Shown here: piece by piece, positions 9,681 through 18,100 of the stretch
Layout of the letters: each line of letters opens with the position of its first letter
Numbering within the stretch: position 1 is the first letter of the stretch
NCBI RefSeq assembly: GCF_025465275.1
Contig: NZ_JAODNK010000075.1
Location: 1 to 64,000, forward strand
Source of the DNA: Nocardia sp.
Lineage (GTDB): Bacteria; Actinomycetota; Actinomycetes; Mycobacteriales; Mycobacteriaceae
Direction: 5' to 3'
Length of the DNA stretch: 64,000 bases
Notes under the pieces: model-generated
What the model saw: the letters and a program-made list of their open reading frames with translations, nothing else
Told to the model about the DNA's origin: nothing
Databases searched by the model: none
Position numbers and translations under genes: made by a program

Positions 9681-10469
9681 TTACGACAGCCACCTCCCCC
9701 CAGGCAGCTGCTCGATCAGCGCCGACATCGCTTGCGCGATGCGGTGCTCGGTGCCCGGTGTCAATGTGGACCAGACTTGCTGGTCCGGTGCGACCCCCGG
9801 GGCGGCCACAATGCGGCCTCGTGCGGTGTCGTACACCACGACGGCCCCGGGTGATCGGTCTGTGATGCCGTCGGCGTAGGCGTAGGCCACCACTTCGGCA
9901 TAGGAATGGCAGGACGAGAGCGCGAGGCCATATGCTGTGGCGTCGGTGTCGGCGACACCGAGGCTGTACACGGTGCTCGCGTAATCTTCCGAAGTCATTG
10001 CGGTGTCGAAGCGTTCGGCCAAGTCCGTGGACAAGGCACTGAAGCTGGCGACATCCGCGGGCGGGCAGGGACCAAGGGCGTCGAGTATCGGCCGGGCAAG
10101 CGATTCGCCCGACCCGTCCGACCAAGTCGAGCGGATCTCGACGCTGTCCCCGCGGCGGACTGCCAACACGTGTTCCTCACCGCGCCTGGCCAAGCACACT
10201 CGCACCTGGCCTTCGCTGGCCACAATACGCACTGCCAGTTCACGATCCGGCTGGGCCAGCACGAAAAGCGCGGTGGCAACGCCCGGGTCGACATCGCCGC
10301 GAGAATCGAGCACGTGACCGGCGATGAGCTCGGCGCGAGCCTGCTCCTGCGCCAGCGCCAAGTCCCGGTACGAATCCTGCTGTGGCCCCACAGATAGCAC
10401 CAGCGGTAAGGTCTGCACACCGAGCTGGGCGGCGAGCGCGATCACGCTGTCATTAGTGAGCGTTGTCAT
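9681..10469 (-). CDS. espG: EspG-family chaperone of the core ESX locus
   Basis: 262 residues. The order PE, PPE, this gene, then WXG100 pair is that of ESX loci, and the sequence (strand-rich, with DSVEIRSTWSDGSGESL in the middle and a helical C-terminus ending in LIEQLPGGRW) fits EspG, a cytosolic protein that binds the tip of the PE-PPE dimer and delivers it to the secretion machine. The start ATG overlaps the stop of the PPE gene (ATGA), so chaperone and client are co-translated. It is distinct from the three EspG paralogues at 23611, 51700 and 56820, which start with a W-x-F-x-D-L-E-F-type block. Confidence 0.85.
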   Translation of the reverse strand: MTTLTNDSVIALAAQLGVQTLPLVLSVGPQQDSYRDLALAQEQARAELIAGHVLDSRGDVDPGVATALFVLAQPDRELAVRIVASEGQVRVCLARRGEEHVLAVRRGDSVEIRSTWSDGSGESLARPILDALGPCPPADVASFSALSTDLAERFDTAMTSEDYASTVYSLGVADTDATAYGLALSSCHSYAEVVAYAYADGITDRSPGAVVVYDTARGRIVAAPGVAPDQQVWSTLTPGTEHRIAQAMSALIEQLPGGRWLS

Positions 10470-11503
10470 GCCGTCGCCACCTCACCGGTAGATGGTGCTG
10501 CGGGTTTGACGTTCTCGACGCCCGTGCTCGAGGCATTGAACGCGATATCCACCGGTACGCGTTGCGCATTCGGATCGACACCACCGAGCACCGCCGGCCC
10601 GACCTGCATGCCCGAGGTGAGCCCGAGCTCCGCATCACTGGGAGCGCCAGTCAGTCCGGAGCGCGTGGTGTGCTCGTCGTCGCCCTGCGTACCACCGGCC
10701 GCAGCGCCCGGAGCCATTGGCATGGAGGAACCCGTCTGAACCGTGACCGGTTGCGTCACAATCTTTTCCGATTCCGCCGCGTTCACCTGCGCATTGCCGC
10801 GCACGCGGAACTCGGTCTTGACCGGAGCGAAGTCGATCAGCCCGATCGGCATTCCCGAGATTCCCGGCATAGCCGGAATCTCCGGCGTCGTCGTCGCCTC
10901 CGGATCCACAGCTGTTGCCTGGTTGCCCCCGGTATCCATCCCCGCAGTGATCTGCGGCGGCGCCTGCTGGTCCCACGGTGTTGCGAGTGATTCCGTCGCC
11001 CCCTCGTAGGTGCGCATCACCCGCGCGGCAATGGCTTTCGCATCATCCGCAGCGGTATCGGTTTGTGCGAGTTTGGCCAGCATGGGTGCGCCGACCGCAG
11101 CGCCCAGCTGCTCGAGCAGCTCCTTGAGTTGCTTGATCTTCTCCACATCACTGGCATCCGGCATCGCCAACTTGGCGATTTCGTATGCGGCAGCGTGCGC
11201 TTCGGCCTGCGCGGCATTAGAGGCCGCATCGGCCGCCAAGGAAGCAAGCCAGTCACGCAGCGCCCGGATACGTTCGATGAACGGCTTGCTGTTCTTCGAT
11301 TCCCAAGCGCTGTCGAGGATTTCGAGAATCCGCTCGTATTCGATGGCGGCCGCGCCGAAACCGGCGCTGAGACGCGCCCAGGCGAGACCGGCCTCGGCGG
11401 CGGGCACTGCGCCCGCCCCCGTTACCAGGTCTCGGGCCAGCTGCTCGGGCGGTCTGGCTTCCCAGACCGTCCCGGTGAAGCCGGGTTTCGTCGTTTCCAG
11501 CAT
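10466..11503 (-). CDS. PPE-domain protein
   Basis: 345 residues. The N-terminus ending in the segment GFTGTVWEARPPEQLARDL carries the Arg-Pro-Pro-Glu block of nocardial PPE domains, followed by about 180 residues of Ala-rich helices (the helical bundle). From about residue 190 the protein turns into a low-complexity, Pro/Thr/Gly-rich tail. PPE proteins pair with a PE protein and are exported by ESX with the help of EspG. The upstream PE gene (11518) and the overlapping EspG gene supply both partners. No clear ribosome binding site is visible before the ATG at 11503, consistent with coupling to the PE gene 15 bases upstream. Confidence 0.88.
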   Translation of the reverse strand: MLETTKPGFTGTVWEARPPEQLARDLVTGAGAVPAAEAGLAWARLSAGFGAAAIEYERILEILDSAWESKNSKPFIERIRALRDWLASLAADAASNAAQAEAHAAAYEIAKLAMPDASDVEKIKQLKELLEQLGAAVGAPMLAKLAQTDTAADDAKAIAARVMRTYEGATESLATPWDQQAPPQITAGMDTGGNQATAVDPEATTTPEIPAMPGISGMPIGLIDFAPVKTEFRVRGNAQVNAAESEKIVTQPVTVQTGSSMPMAPGAAAGGTQGDDEHTTRSGLTGAPSDAELGLTSGMQVGPAVLGGVDPNAQRVPVDIAFNASSTGVENVKPAAPSTGEVATA

Positions 11504-11517
11504 CGAATACTGTCCGT

Positions 11518-11841
11518 TCAGACCGTCGGCGACGCGAAGCTGAGCGCGCTCTGCTCCTCGACCTGCCCGAAGTGACCGGCCTGCGCGCGCAGTGCGGCGG
11601 CCAGCTTGCGGACCTCGTCCACGCCGGCGCCGCCGGACGTCTGGAACGAACCGGCGACCGAGTTCAGCGTCTGCGCGGCCCGCACGGAGACCTCGTCCGC
11701 ACCCGCGGGTGCGATATCGAGCTTGGCCTGCTCGACCGTCATCCCATTGGAGATCCGGTCGGCCAGCGCATCGAGCTGCGTGGCGGCCTGCAGTGCGGTC
11801 GTCGCGTCGAAACGCACGCCCTCGAATTCGTTGGTGCTCAT
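11518..11841 (-). CDS. PE-family protein
   Basis: 107 residues, a helical hairpin without a low-complexity tail, in the PE position directly before a PPE gene. The start ATG at 11841 has GAGGAGG 7 bases upstream. It contains no Pro-Glu at the very N-terminus, as is usual outside Mycobacterium, so the call relies on size, helical pattern and the PPE-EspG neighbours. It probably forms the heterodimer with the PPE protein that EspG recognises. Confidence 0.78.
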   Translation of the reverse strand: MSTNEFEGVRFDATTALQAATQLDALADRISNGMTVEQAKLDIAPAGADEVSVRAAQTLNSVAGSFQTSGGAGVDEVRKLAAALRAQAGHFGQVEEQSALSFASPTV

Positions 11842-11866
11842 ACCAATCCTCCTCTATCCCCTGATC

Positions 11867-13249
11867 TCAGAGCGTGAGCGCTTTGTCCGGCGGCTCGTCG
11901 ACGGCCTCGACCGCGCCGACCACCGGAATGGAAACACCCTCGATAACGCCGACCACTTCGTCGCCGTGTGCGCCGGTGACCAGAGCGGTACGCTCGCCGC
12001 TCGCTTCTTCGTCTCCGGATTTGTTCGCCAGACCCGCTCCCGAGGACATGCCAGGCATGCCCGAGGTGGACCGAGTCTGAGTCGCTTCGGTTTGAGCTGC
12101 TGCACGCGAGATCGGCGAACCAGATCCGAGCCCCTCGCCTGTCGGAAGCTTCGCCCCCGACGGGGAACTCAGCGGATTCGACCCCAGCCCCGCCCCCATC
12201 GGCATGCCGTTCGGAATCCCCCCGCCGCCCCCGCCGGTCGAATCATCCGCCTTGACGGTGGTGGTGTCGAGCGGTTTTCCATCGGTCGTCTTATCGTCGG
12301 TGGTTGTGGTCTTGTTGGCCGTGGTCGCCGTATCGGTATTGGTAGTCGATGTGGTCAAGGCGCTGACCAGCTGCTGGCCGGCCGTGCCGACACTACTGAG
12401 CGCGGTCGAGCCGGAACTCGCTACTTCGCTGCCCTTTTCGACAACCTTCTCCGCGGCGGTCCCACCGACGCTGAGGAACGGCTGGACCATCTGGGTCACC
12501 TGGTTGGCCAGCGACGCCACATCGGCGACATTGGGTGCACCGGTGATCGGGACCTTCATTCCGGCCGTCACGGCCGCAGCGGTGTGCACGGTCAGTTCAG
12601 CACGGGTATTGGCCGCGATGACCCCGGCCTCCGACAATGCGTCAGAGACCATCAGGAGCAAGGCCGGCAGTCCGGCCGGGGTTACCAGGAAGGCGATGTC
12701 CGCGATCACCTCTGTGACAAATCGTGAAATGAGGGCGGAGAGTAACGCATACCCCTGTGCGACAGCCCTTTCGGCGTCGAACAGGATCACCTTCAGCTGA
12801 TCACCCTGCGCGGTGACCACCGGAACGTCGGCTTCCACCTGCTTGCTCTTGGACTCCGCCGCCTTCGCCGCGTCGCCCTGCCAGCTGTTCGAGACCGCGC
12901 TGGTCGCTGCCGAACTGGTAGAAGCTGCCGAGGTGAGCGCCTTGCTGATCGAAGAGAAGATCGAGACCAGCTCGGTGCCCATGCTGGAGGCGCCGGTGCC
13001 CATCGCGGACAGCAGACTGATCGCCGGCTGAATGAGCGTCGACGGATCAATCGTCGGCAGCGTAGGCATCTGAAGGCCGGACAGGTCCGGCAATGTGATC
13101 GCTGGAAGCTGAGGCAGCTGAGGCAGCCCCAGACCCTTGATCACGTCTGCCACCGGTGTATCCACCAGCGCCCCAACCGGACTGGTACGTACAACGTCCA
13201 GAACGGTGGGACTTGGTGTCGTGGTTACTACACCGACGGATTCACTCAC
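11867..13249 (-). CDS. WXG-motif type VII secretion substrate with long disordered tail
   Basis: 460 residues from a GTG at 13249. A Pro/Leu-rich start (LPQLPQLPAITLPDL) is followed by an Ala/Ser-rich helical region containing SNSWQGDAA, a WxG turn, to about residue 290. The rest is Thr/Asp- and Gly-rich and presumably disordered, closing with the block ALVTGAHGDEVVGV. The gene at 54734 is a full-length paralogue with the same order, including LWQG and VTGEHGDDVVGE near the end. It overlaps the upstream EspC-like gene by 4 bases (GTGA), so the two are co-translated, as is the paralogous pair. I infer a secreted substrate; the exact family is not known to me. Confidence 0.82.
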   Translation of the reverse strand: MSESVGVVTTTPSPTVLDVVRTSPVGALVDTPVADVIKGLGLPQLPQLPAITLPDLSGLQMPTLPTIDPSTLIQPAISLLSAMGTGASSMGTELVSIFSSISKALTSAASTSSAATSAVSNSWQGDAAKAAESKSKQVEADVPVVTAQGDQLKVILFDAERAVAQGYALLSALISRFVTEVIADIAFLVTPAGLPALLLMVSDALSEAGVIAANTRAELTVHTAAAVTAGMKVPITGAPNVADVASLANQVTQMVQPFLSVGGTAAEKVVEKGSEVASSGSTALSSVGTAGQQLVSALTTSTTNTDTATTANKTTTTDDKTTDGKPLDTTTVKADDSTGGGGGGIPNGMPMGAGLGSNPLSSPSGAKLPTGEGLGSGSPISRAAAQTEATQTRSTSGMPGMSSGAGLANKSGDEEASGERTALVTGAHGDEVVGVIEGVSIPVVGAVEAVDEPPDKALTL

Positions 13250-13557
13250 AGGTTACTGAGGAAGGTCGTCGCCGAGGCCAGATCGGTGCCCGAATACGTG
13301 CCCACCGCCGAGAACGCGCTGATCGCGGTTTCCCCGTGCACGGCAGCGATTTCCGCCGCCGATGACATGTAGTTTCCCTGAGCGCCCGCGAACGCCAGCA
13401 AGAAGTCCTGCCCGATCAGCCCGAACATCGGCACCGCCGAAGCGAGCGCGCTGATCGAGTCGGCCGCAGCCGCACCCGCTACCTGCGCCGCGATTCCGGC
13501 ATGTGTGGTGCCGTAGCCCATGATTTGTTCGAAGTCCGCCTTCACGTAATCGGCCAT
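13246..13557 (-). CDS. EspC-like type VII secretion target
   Basis: 103 residues from the ATG at 13557, picked because GGGAGGG lies 8 bases upstream; a longer open frame to 13647 has no site. It is Ala-rich and helical, with the central block FGLIGQDFLLAFAGAQGN that recurs almost unchanged in the paralogue at 55969. Size and pattern fit the EspC (DUF2580) family of ESX-secreted proteins. The 4-base overlap with the WXG substrate downstream suggests that the two products act or travel together. Confidence 0.82.
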   Translation of the reverse strand: MADYVKADFEQIMGYGTTHAGIAAQVAGAAAADSISALASAVPMFGLIGQDFLLAFAGAQGNYMSSAAEIAAVHGETAISAFSAVGTYSGTDLASATTFLSNL

Positions 13558-13667
13558 CGGTGGTCCCTCCCAGGTACATCGATCTTGAATGACACTACAA
13601 GCACCAAATTGGTTGTGCCAGAGAGTAAAACGAAAATTCTGGCGCAAAACTGCGTTAACGGACGGGT

Positions 13668-13967
13668 CTACCCGGCCATCTCCTCGTTGAACTGGTTGAC
13701 GATCTGACCCCGGCGCTCGAACGCCGCCCGGGCCGCCGCAGCCGCCGTGGTGACCACGACCCGCTCGAATTCGTCCGGCGACATCCGCGAAATTTCGTGG
13801 CTGAACTGCAGATCCCGCAGCGCCCCGTTTCCATCGACCTCTGCCATCACGGCCCCGTCCTCGGAAGTCTCGCGCCCCCGGACAGCCGCCATCTGCTCGG
13901 CCAAATCCTGAAATCTGTACAACTGCCGACGAACCCGTTCCTCGAGCTCATCCATCGACCCGACCAC
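13668..13967 (-). CDS. YbaB/EbfC-family small protein
   Basis: 99 residues: a helical start (MDELEERVRRQLYRFQDLAEQM), a beta section with VMAEVDGNGALRDLQF, and a helix that ends in a basic tail. This is the YbaB/EbfC fold, a nucleoid-associated DNA-binding family of which ESX loci often carry a member (EspL-like). The GTG at 13967 has AGGAGGGGG just upstream; ATG at 13955 is an alternative. It lies 12 bases after the next YbaB-like gene and in front of the EspC-like gene, with 110 bases between. Confidence 0.75.
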   Translation of the reverse strand: MVGSMDELEERVRRQLYRFQDLAEQMAAVRGRETSEDGAVMAEVDGNGALRDLQFSHEISRMSPDEFERVVVTTAAAAARAAFERRGQIVNQFNEEMAG

Positions 13968-13979
13968 GTGTCCCCCTCC

Positions 13980-14345
13980 TCACACAGTCCGAAGCCAGCT
14001 CTGCGGCTCTGTATCGTAGTCCTGCTCCTCGACAATCTCTTGTCGAGCGACGTCAGCCTCGGTGGGAAGGCCGGTGCGCGCCAGGGAGGCAGCGCTCATC
14101 CCGGCTTCTTCCAGCTGCTTCCGCTTCGCCAGCCCGGCCCGGGCAGCAGCCCGCTGACACAGGCGCAGCATCTCCCCAGCCAGCTGCGATGGATCCCTAT
14201 GCAGCTCAGCCGGATCAACCTTCACAGCAAGCGGCAAACCTTGCTCGGTGGTTTTCACCCGAATCGCCCCAGAAGGCGTCGCCGCACTAACCGAAGCCCA
14301 ACCCTGCCCAGCAGAGCTGGAATCCGCCGCCCCCGCGTCGGTCAT
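13980..14345 (-). CDS. YbaB-like small protein, paralogue of 56454
   Basis: 121 residues from the ATG at 14345 (GGGAGGGG upstream); the longer open frame to 14384 is not supported. It has a disordered start, a beta section with TTEQGLPLAVKV, a helix with GEMLRLCQRAAARAGL, and a C-terminus EEQDYDTEPQSWLR. The protein at 56454 matches along its whole length with the same closing block, and in both places it precedes an EspC-like gene. The fold looks YbaB/EspL-like, but this is judged by eye. Probably an accessory protein of the EspC/WXG-substrate unit. Confidence 0.78.
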   Translation of the reverse strand: MTDAGAADSSSAGQGWASVSAATPSGAIRVKTTEQGLPLAVKVDPAELHRDPSQLAGEMLRLCQRAAARAGLAKRKQLEEAGMSAASLARTGLPTEADVARQEIVEEQDYDTEPQSWLRTV

Positions 14346-14495
14346 GCAGAACCCCTCCCGTTTAGCTATGCGTAGAGATACCATACGACGTCCTCAGGCG
14401 CCAGCGATATTCAACGCCATGCGCCCTTGGTCACCCCCATGAGACGCCATCCGCACCTTGCCTCGCAGGCATCGGCACCGCCGGCCCAAGTAATA

Positions 14496-14770
14496 TCAGC
14501 CTCCGGTGATCAAACGGACCGCCAGATCCTTCGTCGCTTCGTCCACCCCTGCGACCTGGCAACGGCGAGTAGCTATGTGCCGCAACAACTCCGGCCTCGG
14601 CGAAACCCCATGCTCGTGCAGGTAGTGCGGTACGGCTCCCGACCGAATCCACACCCCACCTGTGCGGATTCCAAATAGGCCAACACGGCAGCCCACGAAT
14701 TCGGATCGAGCGCCGGCCGTTCGACGAGGGGACGGCCGTCAGCGCCACGGCCGTCGTATACCCGCGCCAT
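14496..14770 (-). pseudogene. Broken copy of the 128-residue family seen at 43503 and 53565
   Basis: Read on the minus strand, the first part gives MARVYDGRGADGRPLVE and AVLAYLES, matching the start of the proteins at 43503 and 53565. The coding match then jumps to another frame and continues as GGVWIRSGAVPHYLHEHG to DLAVRLITGG, matching their second half to the very end. About 28 residues between the two halves (the AARSF to LNF part) are missing, so a deletion that also shifts the frame lies near 14662-14672. No partner gene of the 250-residue family follows. The intact copies are paired, so this looks like a remnant of a lost pair. Confidence 0.8.
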
Positions 14771-15184
14771 GCGCGGTGACCGGCGAAGCTCTGTGGAGCT
14801 GCAGGATTCGGCACAGGCAGCGAGGCGAGCAGCACAGACGTAGCGGGTCTATCGCCGGATCACGTTGTGGCGCAACACTGCCGACCCTGGCCGCCGCTGG
14901 CACCGGATATCCGCGAAGGCACACGATCAGCTCGCGCAGCGCCCGTTCCCGCCAGCCTGGATTATCGCGGGCGACACGGACGCGGGTTGCCGTCACCATT
15001 CGTTCCTATTCCGCCGCATCGCATTATGCCATTTGCTGAAACAAAAAGTGGCCCAGTCAGTTCGAGTCGGACGCAGGCCGATGCGCGACGATTAACCTTA
15101 TGTTCGCCTGATGTACAACCCATGCGGTGGATGAGCGATAGAAGATCGTCGAGGAGCTTCATAGGTTCTCGATCGGGGTGGGTC
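14771..15184. other. Intergenic region before the first large toxin
   Basis: No gene is visible on either strand. The plus-strand frame of the toxin is open back to 14867, but those codons have no homology to the equivalent gene at 30289 and weak codon bias. The stretch around 15001-15120 is noticeably more AT-rich than its surroundings and is the likely place for the toxin promoter, though I cannot name boxes with confidence. Confidence 0.5.
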
Positions 15185-18100
15185 GTGGCGTGGATGACCG
15201 CGCTCGGGGATCGCTTTCCGAGCTGGCTGCTGACAGCGCTGAATTTCGGGCAAGCGTATCCGAAGGGTGACGAGGATCGGCTCTTCGAACTCGGTGACGC
15301 CTGGCACCGAGCCGCGTCCACGCTGGAGCAGCTCGAGCCCGATCTGAAGCGCGTCGCCGGCGCTGTCCCGCAGTACTACACCGGCGACGGAGCCACCGCG
15401 GTCAGCAAGGAATTCGACACTCTCTTCGATGCGGGGTTCGACTCCTCGATTCCGAAACTCGTCGAAAGCCTGCACAGACTCGGCCACGACACCCGCGCTA
15501 CCGGTACCGAGATCGAGTACATCAAGATTCAGGAAGAGGCGTTCGCGGTCCTCACCCTGTACACCGCCGTCTCGCTGATGGTGTCGATGTACGGCGACGT
15601 GCTGCTGCCCGCCTTCCTGGCCGCCGCGCGCGAAGCGATGGCCGAAATGGCGGAAGCCGCCACAGAACGCATCGCGGCCATTGTGGCCCGCTCGGGCTTG
15701 GACACCCTGGCCAAACCGTTGCTTCGAGAGGTCGTCATCCCGCTCACCGAGAAAATGGCAACCAATGCTCCGCTGCGGTACGGGGTACGAACCTTGGGAG
15801 GGACGCTCGGAGGAGCCGTGCTCGGCGCCGGTTTGGACGCAGGCACCCAGGTCGTTCAGATATTGGAAGGGCATCGAGACGACGGCTTCGACTTGAAGCG
15901 GACCTTCCAGACCTCGATCTCATGGGGCGCAGGCGGATTGCTCGGCACGCCCGTGCACCTCGGGGCCGCAGAACTGCTGACCGATCGTTTGTCCTCACGA
16001 CTGGGCGGATTGATCAGCGGCGGCGTGGGCGGAATGGCCGGAGGCGTCGGCATGTACGCCGGAGGTCTCGGCAACCAGATCTATGACCACTTCGCCGGCG
16101 GCACCCGAATCGACTGGAGCTTCGATCCGAAGCTGCTCGTCGGTGGCGCGGTACTCGGCGGATTGGGCGGGGCCAAACACGGCCTCGACAATGGGGGCGG
16201 CTCGTCGGGCGAGGGCACCGGGCGTGGTTCGCCGCGCTCCGATGTTCCGGACGGCGGCTCACCGAAACCCCCTGTCATCACCCCGGATTCAAACGCGGAC
16301 GGCAAGCATCTGTTCCGGGCCTTCACCAAGGAAGCCCACTCGGACGTCCTCAGTAGTCAACCGGAGCACATCCAGCAGCTCGGCCGGAACCTCACAGAGG
16401 AGGCGCTGAAGATGCGCGCCGAGGCATTCCAGCAAGGCGGGTTCAGCGAACAGCAGGTCTCCAAGCTGGAAGAGCTGCGCTCACAGTGGCGCACAGTCGT
16501 GCCGCCGGAGGGCACCGCGCCCCACCCCGGCAAATCTGGAACACCCGAATTCCGCGCCGGATCACCCGATACGACGGCGCGGCCCCCGGAGCCGACGGTT
16601 CGGCCGAGCGCCGTGGATCGGAGTACGACACCGACCGGCCCGGGTCCGAGCACCCAATCGCCATCCGTCCCGCAACGTACTGGGCTCCAGCCGGATTCGG
16701 CTTCCGAAACCAGCAGGGCCGGAGGGGCGCCGGTTACCGGCGCAGACAACCGCGGCACGAACGTCGCTGCTACACAGCGTGGGGAGCGCCTGCCGGCGGT
16801 CGTGGCCGAGGAACCCCAACCCCCCGCGGCCCGCGAGCGCGGGACTGGTGCGCTTCAGGCGGATCCGATTCCGGACATCGTCCCCGCCGAGCTTCCAAAA
16901 CACGCGAATCCTGCTGTACCGCAGGCTGATCCATCCACCCACAGCACGCCGGTGACAGTGCGTGCGGCGGGCGGGAACTCGACCGCGGCCTACGATGCGC
17001 TCCGCCGCCGTGCGGGTGACGAATTCACCACCACCCTCCAGGTACGTGTGCACCTCGACGACGCCGAAAGTCTTCCACCCGAACATATTCAAGCCATCAG
17101 AGACAATCTTCGGGCCGCCGTCCACGAAGCATTCGATATCGGTGCGACACTAAGCCACGGCGACCACGTGGAAGTCCATATCAAGTACACCGCCGCGGCG
17201 GATGACGCGCACCTGAGTATTCCGGTCGGCCATCCGGACGGCACTGAACTCCACTCCTGGTCGAGAGAAACCGACTCCGTTGCCTTGGTTCGGCAGCTGC
17301 GCGGTCATCTCGGATTGCCCAACGAGAACGGTGAATTCGCCCTCACCCCCGCGGATCTCCGCCTGATCAGCCACGATGTCATGGCTGCGAACACGGACTC
17401 TCCAGTGCGGGGCCTGCACCACCATGACGAGCAGTTCGGTCCCAGTCCGCTGCTCGATCAGCTCGAAGATCCGCGCTACCAGGAACAGATCCTCGACGCG
17501 GCGCGGCAGGACGACCACTACACCACCGACTTCGATCCACGCACCCAGCCCGCTGCGCGGCTGGTCAACGACGGGGGCCCGGAGGTTCCCGGCCGCCGCA
17601 CCAACTGCATGGAGGCAGCCCTCTCCGGTTTGTTCACCTTCAAGGGCAAACCGACTGTCGCACTGGCGATGCGCGCCGAGATCCATCTCGACGGCACCGT
17701 CGCCTACTCGACCGGTGAGCCGTCGGAACGCGCGGTCGCGGTTCTCGGCGGCCCGTACGTCGAGTTCCCCGGGGATATCCCCGCGCAGTACCAGCGGCTA
17801 CAGGACCTCATCGCCGAACTCGGGCCGGGCTCGGCGGCCTTCGTCCGGACGAGATGGCAGATGCTCGATCCGGACACCGACGAACGGATCTTCCGACCCG
17901 ATGGCAGCGCGCGGTTGCGGGGTGGGCACGCCAGCTTGATCGTTTATCCACGAGACGCGCCGGGACCGGTCTGGTGGGATCCGCAGAGTCATGAATTCTG
18001 TACCGAACCACCTGCCGAATTCCTGCACAGGTCAGGCTTTCTGAATGCCATTCCCCTACTACCGGATGGGAGCCCACACTTTGCCCGAACCATTGAGCAC

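Noticed and set aside
14739..14999. An 86-codon minus-strand frame before the broken family copy
   Set aside because: No match to any protein in the window and no ribosome binding site; it overlaps the probable toxin promoter region.
14867..15184. A longer N-terminus for the first toxin
   Set aside because: The extra 106 codons have no match to the giant protein at 30289, whose start aligns with GTG 15185, and weak codon bias.
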